64,000 bases of DNA from NCBI GenBank assembly GCA_019918135.1, contig WBZZ01001188.1, positions 56,001 to 120,000 on the forward strand, read 5' to 3'. The position numbers were made by a program, and so were the translations under genes. The stretch's first letter is position 1. Each line of letters opens with the position of its first letter. Shown piece after piece: positions 30,745-39,239 of the stretch. Origin of the DNA: Paulinella micropora (taxonomy: Eukaryota; Cercozoa; Imbricatea; Euglyphida; Paulinellidae). The notes below the pieces were generated by a model that was not told the origin of the DNA, did not search any database, and saw nothing but the letters and a program-made list of their open reading frames with translations.

Positions 30745-31622
30745 TCACGGCCCTGCTTCTTCTTCTTCTTCTTCTTCTTCTTCTTCTTCTTCTTCTTCTT
30801 CTTCTTCTTCTTCGTCCTCCCCCACGTTTGGTAAATATTTCTGTTTGATCTCGATAGGAGCAGGCTTTTGTTTGCTGTCGTCGGTGTACTGGGGTTTGTT
30901 TTCCGCTAGCGGGATGATGTCAACTCCCGCGGCTCTCGGCTGCAACAACAAGAGCCACGTACTGGCCAGCAGGCCGAGCGTGGCCGAGAAGGCCAGCAGG
31001 CGCGCCCCTTTCATGTACTCTGTGATCGCGCCCAGGGATCCCAGCACACACGAACCGTACAACACAGCGGCCACCTTGCCGATCAGCCAGCCCTTGGGTC
31101 GCCTCGGAGCCAGCGACGCGTACTGAGAGCCGGCTTTCTCCAGCAGTCTTCGGCAGCCGCGCTGTACGGCCGGAATGAACAGAAGCAAGCGCGCTACGGG
31201 CGGCAGGGCCCAGGCCGCCGCCGCCGATCCCGCCGCCAGCGCCAGCGCCGCTGCCAGCGAGTACATGGCCGCGCAGCCAAGCGCCAGCGATCTGGAATCT
31301 TGCAGGTAGGCTTGTCGTACAGAAACAGCCCGGCGCAGACAAACAGCAGCTCACCGGCCGCCCACGGCTGGCTTGCGACTGGCTCAGAGCCCTCGTTGGT
31401 CCAGGGCAGCCAGAAGAACGCGTACCACACCAAAGAGTGCAACAGAGCGGCTACCGCGACCGCCGCGCGGTATTCCGTGCGCACGAAACACGGCCGGCGC
31501 CACGCCGCGGCGGCTACGAGCAGCAGCGCGCTCGCGCTGTTGACGACGATCCACGCGATCATGTTTTTGTCGAGATTCTCGGCCTTGGGAAGCGCCCACT
31601 GCACGCGTCCGGTCCAGCTCAT
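30745..31622 (-). pseudogene. seven-helix membrane protein, copy 2, one frameshift, poly-Glu tail
   Basis: The ATG at 31622 starts MSWTGRVQW. Three hydrophobic segments follow, the second ending AFFWLPW as in copy 1. Coding shifts frame near 31297 and continues with four more hydrophobic segments (SLAAALALAAGSAAAAWALP, VAAVLYGSCVLGSLGAI, LLAFSATLGLLASTWLLLL). The C-terminal tail is cytoplasmic-looking (ENKPQYTDDSKQKPAPIEIK) and ends in more than twenty Glu encoded by a TTC/GAA trinucleotide repeat (30754-30813). Seven helices in total match the neighbour, so they are probably a duplicated pair. Its function, perhaps signalling or host-membrane modulation, is not visible in the sequence. Confidence 0.55.
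30754..30813. repeat. trinucleotide repeat encoding a poly-Glu tail
   Basis: About 20 consecutive CTT units. On the minus strand they read GAA and extend the acidic tail of the seven-helix gene. Confidence 0.85.
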
Positions 31623-32377
31623 CTTGTGTCCGGATTTCTGTTCTTTTTTTTGTTTTCCTCCCTTTTTCGGTCCTGGTTGTGGATTTTTTGCGGGAGAGGG
31701 GATCAGAATTTTGCTTTTCTTTTGGCGGGGGGGGGGGGGGGTGCAAAGGAAGACTGTGCGCAAAAAGTGGAAGAAAGGTGGGTGGGAGGGAGGGAGGGAG
31801 GGAGGGGGCTGTTGGGGTTACTAGGAAAAAAAAAAACAGCACAAATCTGGTACGATGGGGGTTACGGGCGCGGCCCCCCCCCCACCCCGCGCAAAGCGTC
31901 GCCCTCCTAGCCTCTCTCGACGGTTGGCAGAGAAAAAAAAGCCCCCCCCCCCCCCCCCCCGCGCGCTCGCTCGCTCGCTCTTTCTCCATCTTTCCCGCTA
32001 GCTTTGCTCTCTCCTTTCCCCCCACCCTCTGCGCGTCTTGTTGGGGAAAGCGAGGGGGCCGGGGGGGGGGGGGGCGCGGCTGTACTCCGATTTCTTTTTC
32101 TTCTTGTTTTTAAGGGGGTCCGGCCCCCCCCCCCCCCCCCGTCGTACTGTGATCTTTCTTGGGCCCCCCCCCCCCCCTTTCCCCCACCCCCAGCCCAAAC
32201 TGAGCGGGGGGGGGGGAGGGCACTTTTTTCGATTTCCTTTGTCCCCCCCCCCCCCCCGCCCGCCCGACTCGCTCCCCCTTCCACCTTTCGTTCTTTTTTT
32301 TAGGGGGAGGGCAGCGGCGGGGAGGGACTTTTGGTGTGTTTGTGTTTAGGTGCGGGGGGTGGTGGTGTGCCGAGACG
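31623..32377. other. intergenic, homopolymer-rich
   Basis: A 15-G run (31727-31741), GGGA repeats (31790-31808), and C runs at 31941-31961, 32127-32141, 32165-32177 and 32243-32257. No convincing gene. It separates the minus-strand seven-helix gene from the plus-strand ankyrin-like gene. Confidence 0.55.
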
Positions 32378-33532
32378 ATGATGCTGACGATGAGGCAACA
32401 CGCGTGTTATCTGCTGGCACCCGCACATGCGGCCAAAGTCGCGAACGAGCTTAGGGCGAGCTGGCAAAGCTACCTCGACTGCACGCTCAATCTGCTACCG
32501 CCCGCGTGCTCGAGGCCCGAGGTGAAATACTACATCCTGGCGTTCTGGCGCCAACCGGCCGGCCACAACCTGCAGCTGCTCGAGTTTCTTCTGGGCTACA
32601 GCTTCCAGCTGACGAAGGTCTTCCAAGAACTCCTAGAGATGTACCGGTGTAGTTTTAGCAGGGCCTGCTCGTTCCCGCTGCTAGAGCTGTTGACCCGAGA
32701 CATGCGTCTGGTGGAGCGAGCGGTCCACTGGCAGGCCCAGAGGTTCTTCCGGGAGCTCGGCCGAGAGCTCAGCTCTATTGTCTACGCCGAAAACATCGTA
32801 AATAATGGCTGGGCCGGCAGCCTGAACGCCCCGGCGGTCGTGCACGCGGCAGCGTGGAACGACCTCCAGGCACTGCAGTACCTGACGGTTGTGGCCAGGG
32901 TTGATACCTCGTGGTGCAGCCAGAGCTGTTCGCTGCTGCAGCTGGCCATGCAACCCCTCGTGCCCCGCGCGGTGCAGGACATGCAGCCCGCCGTAGACGT
33001 CGTTTTGCAGAGCCCCCGTTTGCTGGCCCCGCACGTGGCTTCGGGCATCGCGTTCTTCTGTGTGACACACCGCAGTTCCCAGGAACCCGCACGGGTGCTC
33101 CACGGCGCCCTGCGCGCGGCCGCCCGGCGCCGCTTCAACCCGATCCGCTTCTGCCAGGTGCGGGGCCCCAGCCTGCTGGCGCTCATGAGCGCCAGCGGGC
33201 TGGCGAGCCCAGACCCGGAGCTCCTACAGTTGCTGCTCAGGCACGGGGCCGTGTACAAGGCCGGCAGCTCTACGCCAGCGCAACAACGCAACTTAGTTCG
33301 CGCTTGGCTAGCTCGCCCCGACGTCGACGACAAGGAACTTGCCCGCGGGCGCCGGCTGGCGCTGCTCAGCCTAGACACCAGTGCCAAGGAAACGGAAGAA
33401 CTCAGGGCCTGGCGGCTAGGCGCGGGCTCCGCGCTCTTGCGGGCCGAACTCGTCGTACCGCCCGTCCCAACCCTCGCGGGCGACGGCACAAAAGACCGCA
33501 AGCTAAACGAACAAAAAAGAAGTATGTCATGA
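32378..33532 (+). CDS. intact 384-aa protein, ankyrin-like
   Basis: Two adjacent ATGs at 32378 and 32381 start a frame ending in TGA with no interruption. It is helix-rich throughout. NAPAVVHAAAWNDLQALQYL and PELLQLLLRHGAVYKAG resemble degenerate ankyrin units (A-x-hA, then LLxxGA). The remaining helices are regular in length, as in repeat proteins. Ankyrin proteins bind partner proteins and in large DNA viruses often redirect host ubiquitin or signalling factors, so a host-interaction role is an inference. An ATTAAA occurs near 33580. The Lys-rich C-terminus is short. Confidence 0.5.
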   Translation: MMLTMRQHACYLLAPAHAAKVANELRASWQSYLDCTLNLLPPACSRPEVKYYILAFWRQPAGHNLQLLEFLLGYSFQLTKVFQELLEMYRCSFSRACSFPLLELLTRDMRLVERAVHWQAQRFFRELGRELSSIVYAENIVNNGWAGSLNAPAVVHAAAWNDLQALQYLTVVARVDTSWCSQSCSLLQLAMQPLVPRAVQDMQPAVDVVLQSPRLLAPHVASGIAFFCVTHRSSQEPARVLHGALRAAARRRFNPIRFCQVRGPSLLALMSASGLASPDPELLQLLLRHGAVYKAGSSTPAQQRNLVRAWLARPDVDDKELARGRRLALLSLDTSAKETEELRAWRLGAGSALLRAELVVPPVPTLAGDGTKDRKLNEQKRSMS

Positions 33533-33652
33533 AAGAAAGAAAGCAAATGGTAGATGCGCGCATCCCTAGGAAGTTTTAAATTAAAAACGACTTTTCATGT
33601 CTAGAGTTAACTCTCCGGTGCTTTTTTTTTGGCCTTGTTCGATCCTGTCTTG

Positions 33653-34453
33653 TTACGCAGTCGAGATCGACAGGAGGTCGCTGCAGCTCTCCGCGCGCCG
33701 CGCCCGCCTGCGCTTGACGGCTTCCGCGCGGGCCTCGTGGTAGATGCGCAGTTGACAGGCGCACAGCCACAGCTCGGAAAAAGCGAGCAGGCCGCTGATA
33801 GTAGCCAGCAGTAACGCGGGCAGGCCGCTGCAAGAAATCGTCGCGAGCGTGACCCACACGAGCGCATACAGCACGTGCAGTGCCTGGGCGCAAAACAGCC
33901 ACTGCAGCGTGCGCCGAGCCTGCGCGCGGACGTACGCGACCCGGCCGGCCACCCGCAGGGGCACGTTGTGCAGACCCCCGCGCGCATGACGCGCCATCCA
34001 CCGCTGGTCCCGATTTAGTCTGTGCAGGCTTAGTGCCTGGTAAGCTGCCGTGGTCGCTTGGACCGGCCAGGCCGACTTGTACAGCGCAAGGGCGGCCGCG
34101 CCCACGTGCACGGACAGCAGAGCTACGCCAGCGCACGAGAGTTTCTCCGCGTTGTGCTTCCGGCCAAAGCCCAGCAGCCCGGTGGGCGAACGGGCATGTA
34201 ATTCGGCCCGCACCGGCCAGATCACGGCCAGCACGCAGGCCTCCGCGATATTCCGGTAACGCGGGCAGGCGCTTGAACCGGGTGCCCGCGACAAAAGCAA
34301 CACGCACAGGTGCGCCGTGCTCCAACAACACAGCAACGCCACGACCGGCACGGTGCGAGCCCCCGGCAGCGGGACCAGCAACAGACGGAGCATGCATGCC
34401 ATGCCCAACGGCACTGAACACAGGGCCGCGACTGTGATCGCTGCCTCTTGCAT
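33653..34453 (-). CDS. membrane protein with about six to seven helices, copy 3
   Basis: The ATG at 34453 opens an intact 266-codon frame. Hydrophobic segments: AAITVAALCSVPLGMACML, VPVVALLCCWSTAHLCVLLL, IAEACVLAVIWPV, CAGVALLSVHVGAAALAL, LFCAQALHVLYALVWVTL and LPALLLATISGLLAFSELWL. A long basic loop with His residues lies before the last two, and the tail is Arg-rich. Less similar to the other two, but in the same orientation and topology class, so it is probably part of the same expanded family. Function unknown. Confidence 0.5.
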   Translation of the reverse strand: MQEAAITVAALCSVPLGMACMLRLLLVPLPGARTVPVVALLCCWSTAHLCVLLLSRAPGSSACPRYRNIAEACVLAVIWPVRAELHARSPTGLLGFGRKHNAEKLSCAGVALLSVHVGAAALALYKSAWPVQATTAAYQALSLHRLNRDQRWMARHARGGLHNVPLRVAGRVAYVRAQARRTLQWLFCAQALHVLYALVWVTLATISCSGLPALLLATISGLLAFSELWLCACQLRIYHEARAEAVKRRRARRAESCSDLLSISTA

Positions 34454-34734
34454 CCCTGCTGCTCGTCCCTGATCGCTTTCTTTTTTTTTGGGGGGAGGGG
34501 GCGGGGGAAATTGTCTCTTTCTTTTTTTTCCGCTTGGCCTGGCGAGTTTGCGCTTTTTTTTTTCCTTACCCCCGACACGTTTGGCCGTTTACGCGCGAGA
34601 GGACCGCAAAGAAAGTCACTCTGAGGAATTTAAAAAAAAAAAGGATTTGCTCCCGCCCGCTACTTCTCGATTGTTCTTCTCTCTCTACTCTTTTCCCGCC
34701 TCCCGCCCCCTCTCCAAACCCTTGCGCGAAATGT
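34454..34734. other. gene-free flank of the inverted-repeat complex
   Basis: T-rich and C-rich runs with no supported gene. Confidence 0.4.
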
Positions 34735-35860
34735 CCTTCACTGAAAAACATTTCTTGAGTGGCCGCGGTGAAAGAAAAGTTTCGCGCAAACCTGCCGCAG
34801 AATGCGGTGAAAGAAAAGTTTCGCGCAAACCTGCCGCAGAATGCGGTGAAAGAAAGTTTCGCGAAGTTCACCGGGTTCCGAACAGCTCAGAAAAAAAATC
34901 TGGTCATTTCGGCAATGGGCTAAATTAAATAGCAAAAAATTCGGGAAGGATTGGCGGGCGGGGAAAAATACAAAAAAATATTAATTTTCCCCGCCCGCCA
35001 ATCTTTCCCGAATTTTTGGCTGTCCGATTTAGTCCATTGCCGAAATGGCTAGATTTTTTTTTCTGAGCTGTCCGAAACCAGGCGAACTTCGTGACAAAAC
35101 GCCCTTCACCGTATTTCGCGACAGGTTTGCGCGAAACGGCTTTTGACGAATTTTGCGGCTACCGAAAGATTTTTTTCCAGTGAAGGACATTTCGGCAATT
35201 GGTGCAAGTTGAGAGCAAAAATCTGGGGAAGGATTGGCGGGCGGGAAAAAATACAAAAAAATATTAATTTTCCCCGCCCGCCAATCTTTCCCGAATTTTT
35301 GGCTGTCCGATTTAGTCCATTGCCGAAATGGCTAGATTTTTTTTTCTGAGCTGTCCGAAACCAGGCGAACTTCGCGACAAAACGCCCTTCACCGTATTTT
35401 GCGACAGATTTGCGCGAAACGGCTTTTGACGAATTTTGCGGCTACCGAAAGATTTTTTTTCCAGTGAAGGACATTTCGGCAATTGGTGCAAGTTGAGAGC
35501 AAAAATCTGGGGAAGGATTGGCGGGCGGGGAAATTTAATATTCTTTGTAATTTCCCCCGCCCGCCAATCTTTCCCGAATTTTTTGCTATTTAATTTAGTC
35601 CATTGCCGAAATGGCTAGATTTTTTTTTCTGAGCTGTCCGGAACCCGGTGAACTTCGCGAAACTTTCTTTCACCGCATTTTGCGGCAGGTTTGCGCGAAA
35701 CTTTCTTTCACCGCATTTTGCGGCTACCGAAAGAAATTTTCTTTCAGTGATTTTGGCAATTAGCTAAATTAAATAGCCAAAAAAATTCGGGAGAGATTGG
35801 CGGGCGGGGAAAAATACAAAGAATATTAATTTTCCCCGCCCGCCCCCGTTTCCCCAAAAA
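34735..35860. repeat. inverted-repeat complex, candidate origin or enhancer
   Basis: Four GC-rich palindromes, arms TTGGCGGGCGGGGAAAA and its complement around an A/T-rich loop, lie near 34949, 35231, 35516 and 35795, about 283 bases apart. The sequence between them repeats with few differences. The outer flanks (34735-34945 and 35560-35760) are inverted copies of each other. Several sites read TTTCGCGCAAA or its complement, an exact fit to the E2F consensus TTTSSCGC in a palindromic form. Such arrays of palindromes with A/T-rich spacers are typical of viral replication origins. Transcriptional enhancer is the main alternative. Confidence 0.75.
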
Positions 35861-35881
35861 TCTTCTTGTGTTCATTTCCAA

Positions 35882-36076
35882 ATGCCGAAATCGCGCAAGA
35901 AAGTTTTTCGTTGCGTGCCGCAATTTGCGGCTAATTCCCGTAGCTTCCGGCAAATTTCCCCCCCGTTCGAAACCACCCAAAAAAAAAGCAAATCTGCAGC
36001 CAAGAAAAAAAAAAGAGGCGAGGTTGGGTTTTTACCAAGACTATGCCGGAAACTCTGTTTCAAAAAGAGCTGCTAG
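35882..36076 (+). CDS. possible short basic frame overlapping the next gene
   Basis: The ATG at 35882 starts a 64-codon Lys/Arg-rich frame (MPKSRKKVFRC, KKSKSAAKKKKRGE) that overlaps the start of the protease gene in another frame. It may be a small basic protein or a frameshifted N-terminal extension of the protease gene. No family. Confidence 0.25.
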   Translation: MPKSRKKVFRCVPQFAANSRSFRQISPPFETTQKKSKSAAKKKKRGEVGFLPRLCRKLCFKKSC

Positions 36077-38319
36077 AGGAGGCAGTTGTAGAGATTAAGC
36101 ATTGCGAAGGGTTCGAGCAGTTATACGGTCGCGTACGAGATTGCCTGAAACACCGTTCAGAGCCCCTTGTTACCTTTCGTGTAGATCTGCCCCCTCCGCC
36201 CAGTACGGAACTATGGCCCGCCAACATTGCTGCCTGTGCCACCTGTGAACCGGCATTAAGCCCCGCTGAGAAACCTCCGCGCAAAAAGCACAGAGCTGTG
36301 CTGCCTGAGTTAGCCAAGGAACAACAAAGCCTGCTAATCTCATCGTCGATATTAACATCACCGGACCTGCAAACTCTGGCGGCCGAAATTGAGAAGGGCC
36401 TTCTGGACCAGACAGCGGCGACGCTGCTCGCAAACAAGCTGAGCACGGGACTAGCCACGAGTTGGCATGCGCTCCGCCGCGACGTACGTCGCTGCCTGCA
36501 CTCCCTACGATTGACCGCTGCTGCTAAGGGCGCAGAAAGAGAACTGTACAAGATCTTGTGCAGTGAATCCGCTCTGGAGAAAGACTGTTGTAGAAAGATG
36601 TACGCGATGCTGCTAGAGATGTTTTTGCTAGACCAAGCCGCGCCTGGCGTGCTAAAAGCGGGCGAGCTGCTGTACGAGTTGTATGTTCATCGCGAATGGC
36701 AGCCGGTCGAATATAAGCAACGCTTGGCCATATGTACGTCGACCCTGGCCTTGTGCAGGAAGTTTGTGGGCCCTTTTCAAAGCACGGCAGAGCCCATGCA
36801 GAACTTGTTCGGGTCTCGGGCCAAAACTAGGTACGGCTCCTGGTGCATGTGGGTCTACAGCCTAGCCTTGGCGCTGGCACGCGACTGGGGAGTGGAGGTC
36901 GAGGCGCTAAGACCAGAAGACCCTCGGTGCATAAACTCTCCGGCTGGCCAGCCGACCGGCGCAATCAGCGAGCACGACTTGATCACCAAGTGGGCCGAGG
37001 GCATCAGAGAAAACAAGCACAGGGCAACGCTAAGCGATTACCGAGATTGTCTAAAGACGTCTTTGCCGCCGGCACTACAGCACTTGCGCGTCAGCGTAGA
37101 GTTCATAGAACAGAAAACACGCAGATTTTTTTTCTTCTACGGGCCCGGGCTGCAGAACCCGCACGTCAGGCGCCTGCTGCCGAGGAGTCCCCGGCTTTTG
37201 TTCTCTGCGCAGACAGTCATCGAGCGCGATCCCAAAACAAGGCCACCGACCAGCGGCGAGGTTGAATCCGAATGCCAAGAATGGGCGCTAGACCCCATGC
37301 AGCTGGAAGTAGTGGAAGACCGGCTGGGCTATGTGGCTGCCATGCCCAGAAACGACGAGGACCTAAACAAATTCCGCTCTGTAGTAGCAAGGTAGTGCGG
37401 GCCCATTGCGCAGATCCTGAAACAAGCAGCACCCGACGTAGTATGTCATCGCGCCCCCCCGTACAAGTACCAGGAGCCCCGTCCGTTGGTGGTAGCAGAC
37501 GATTGGCAGATCTGCTGGGACAAATGTTTCGAACCGATGCGCGCAAAGAGTGAGCAGCGGCATTTGCTAATGCTGCGGAGCCTGTTGGTAGGGGCGTTGT
37601 GCTTAATAGACGCCCGCCTGAACACTGTGGTGCAGGTTTATGAATACGCAACCTGGCACAATTATCGCTACTTTTTCTACAACCAGCAAGGATTCTACGG
37701 CGCGTCGGTCTTGACTGCGTCTACCGCCGTGGCACGACTCCTAACCGCGATGGCCATGCTACACGAGCTAGAGCCGACCTTTACAGTTGCGCGTCGTCTC
37801 TGCCCCGTAGCGCTTGAGCTGGATTCCGAAAGTACGTATTGCGTCGACGGACACAACATAAGTGAGCAGGAGGCACACCAACCTTCGGCGGGCGCCGATA
37901 TCTTTCTGTGCGGCCTGCTGGACCACATGTTCGTTCTGTACAAAGGCAAGACAGGTGGGCTGGTTCTGTGCGACTCTAATGCTAACACGGTCGTCAACTG
38001 CGCAGCAGTGGCCAGGCTGCAGGAAAAACTGCGAACCGTCAGCGGGCTGTCATCCGTGCTGGGCTTCACGACCAATACACTTGAATTCCAAGTGCAGCCG
38101 TCGCTCGCTCAAGTCCAGCCAGCCGAAAACTCGTGCACGGTGCACGCCGTCCTAATCGCGGCCAGGCTGGCCATAGCCGGCATTGTACCAAACTCCGATT
38201 ACTACGGCGACGCCTGGCTCCTGCTTGGTTCCGCGCTAGCTCTGCGCTTTCTGGCAGACGCCGCGGAGCGTAAACGGATTCTTTACTTGAGAGATCCACA
38301 AAGAAAAGATTTAATCTGA
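36043..38319 (+). pseudogene. large protein with C-terminal Ulp1/adenain-like cysteine protease, copy 2, single TAG
   Basis: The ATG at 36043 opens a frame of 758 codons interrupted only by a TAG at 37393-37395 (codon 451), where copy 1 has Trp in the context SVLARW. The first 600 residues are mostly helical and unassigned, with PPRKKHRA near 90 and FFFFYGPGLQNPHVRRLLP matching copy 1. The last part carries a protease signature in Ulp1/adenain order: DHMFVLYK (His 628), VLCDSNAN (Asp 644), then VQPAENSCTVHAVLIAA (Gln 692, Cys 698). Adenain-type enzymes mature virion proteins; Ulp1-type remove SUMO. A separate 277-aa product from the second frame would keep the whole triad. A shared poly(A) element follows at 38410. 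Confidence 0.65.
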
Positions 38320-38409
38320 GAGCCGGTTTGGTAGGGCCGGTCTAAGTTCAACGTCTACCCACCAAAAAAAAACTTTGGCAAAACAGTCAAAAAAAGAGCC
38401 AAGGAAAGC

Positions 38410-38418
38410 TTTATTAAA
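38410..38418. terminator. TTTATTAAA, shared convergent poly(A) element
   Basis: The nine bases contain AATAAA read on the minus strand (38410-38415) and ATTAAA on the plus strand (38413-38418). They lie between two convergent genes and could end both transcripts. Confidence 0.5.
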
Positions 38419-38425
38419 ACAATTT

Positions 38426-38545
38426 TGTTTTGAATCTTAACTGTAACAAATTTTTTTTTGGAATCTTAACTGTAACAACTTTTTTTTTTTGCATCTTAAC
38501 TGTAACAATTTTTTTTTGGGAATCTAAACTGTAACAACTTTTTTT
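38426..38545. repeat. four units of TCTTAACTGTAACAA plus T run
   Basis: The core (one copy reads TCTAAACTGTAACAA) is repeated about every 30 bases, each time followed by 8-12 T. It lies between the convergent poly(A) element and the end of the minus-strand methyltransferase-like gene. Confidence 0.75.
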
Positions 38546-38556
38546 TTTTCTTTAGT

Positions 38557-39190
38557 TCAGTCGCTCGGCCTCGGCGAGGCGCGGCCGTACACCCGAAAGA
38601 GCCAGAAGCACATGGTCCCCGACGGCCGGTAGTCGAGCAGGGACGCCCGCCAGCCCTCCCGGCCCAGCAGGGCCGCCAGTTCCGCGCCGTACACGGCCCG
38701 CGTCTGTTCCAGGTCGCCCGCGTAGTACGTCAGCCTTTCCAGCGCGCCGCGCCCGCAGAACAGCGTCACCGCCAGCAGCGTGCCGGGCCTCGGGTCCAGG
38801 TGCGGCAGCAGCAGGCGCAGGCCGCGCAAGTTTCCGTGCAGCATGTCGCAGAAGTCCAGGTACGCCACGTCCCAGCGCGTCTCTGCGTTGGCGGTCTCCA
38901 GCAGCTGCTGCAACGAGCGGCGGTGCACGCGAACGCCTGAGAGTTGCAGTTGCTCGAGCGAGTCGCACACGTCCGCGCAGAAGTTGGGCACATCTATCGA
39001 AATCGTGGCACCGCCCGCCGCCTGTAGCGCGCGGCAGCTCGCGCCCTCGTGCCCGTCCAGCACGAGCGCCCGTATTCCGCCGGACCGCGTCTCTCCTAAC
39101 GTTTGCGTGTGGCGGCCAATGGCGGCGTTGCAGAGTTCCTTGAACTTCAGGTCCCGCGAGTTGTTGAACGTGTCAATTTCACGGGGCTTG
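38557..39190 (-). CDS. class I SAM methyltransferase-like protein, start unclear
   Basis: The frame ends at a TGA at 38557 and is convincing up to about 39190. Rossmann motifs in order: RALVLDGHEGASCRALQAAG (motif I), ISIDVPN (end of strand 2), WDVAYLDFCDMLHGN (strand 4), LLAVTLFCGRG (strand 5) and FWLFRVYG. The acceptor is unknown. No ATG is present in the supported part; the frame stays open to 39423 only through codons overlapping the opposite gene. The start may have been lost, which agrees with the equally missing start of the divergent glycoprotein gene. Confidence 0.55.
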
Positions 39191-39239
39191 GCGTGGCTCT
39201 GCCCGTCGAGAACTCCGGCGGCCGCACGCAGTTCTGCGT

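Noticed and set aside
17478..37395. TAG as a sense codon across the GC-rich part
   Set aside because: Several intact genes end in TAG with a poly(A) signal nearby, TGA and TAA also occur in frame, and the aligned residue differs between sites. Mutation or error is simpler.
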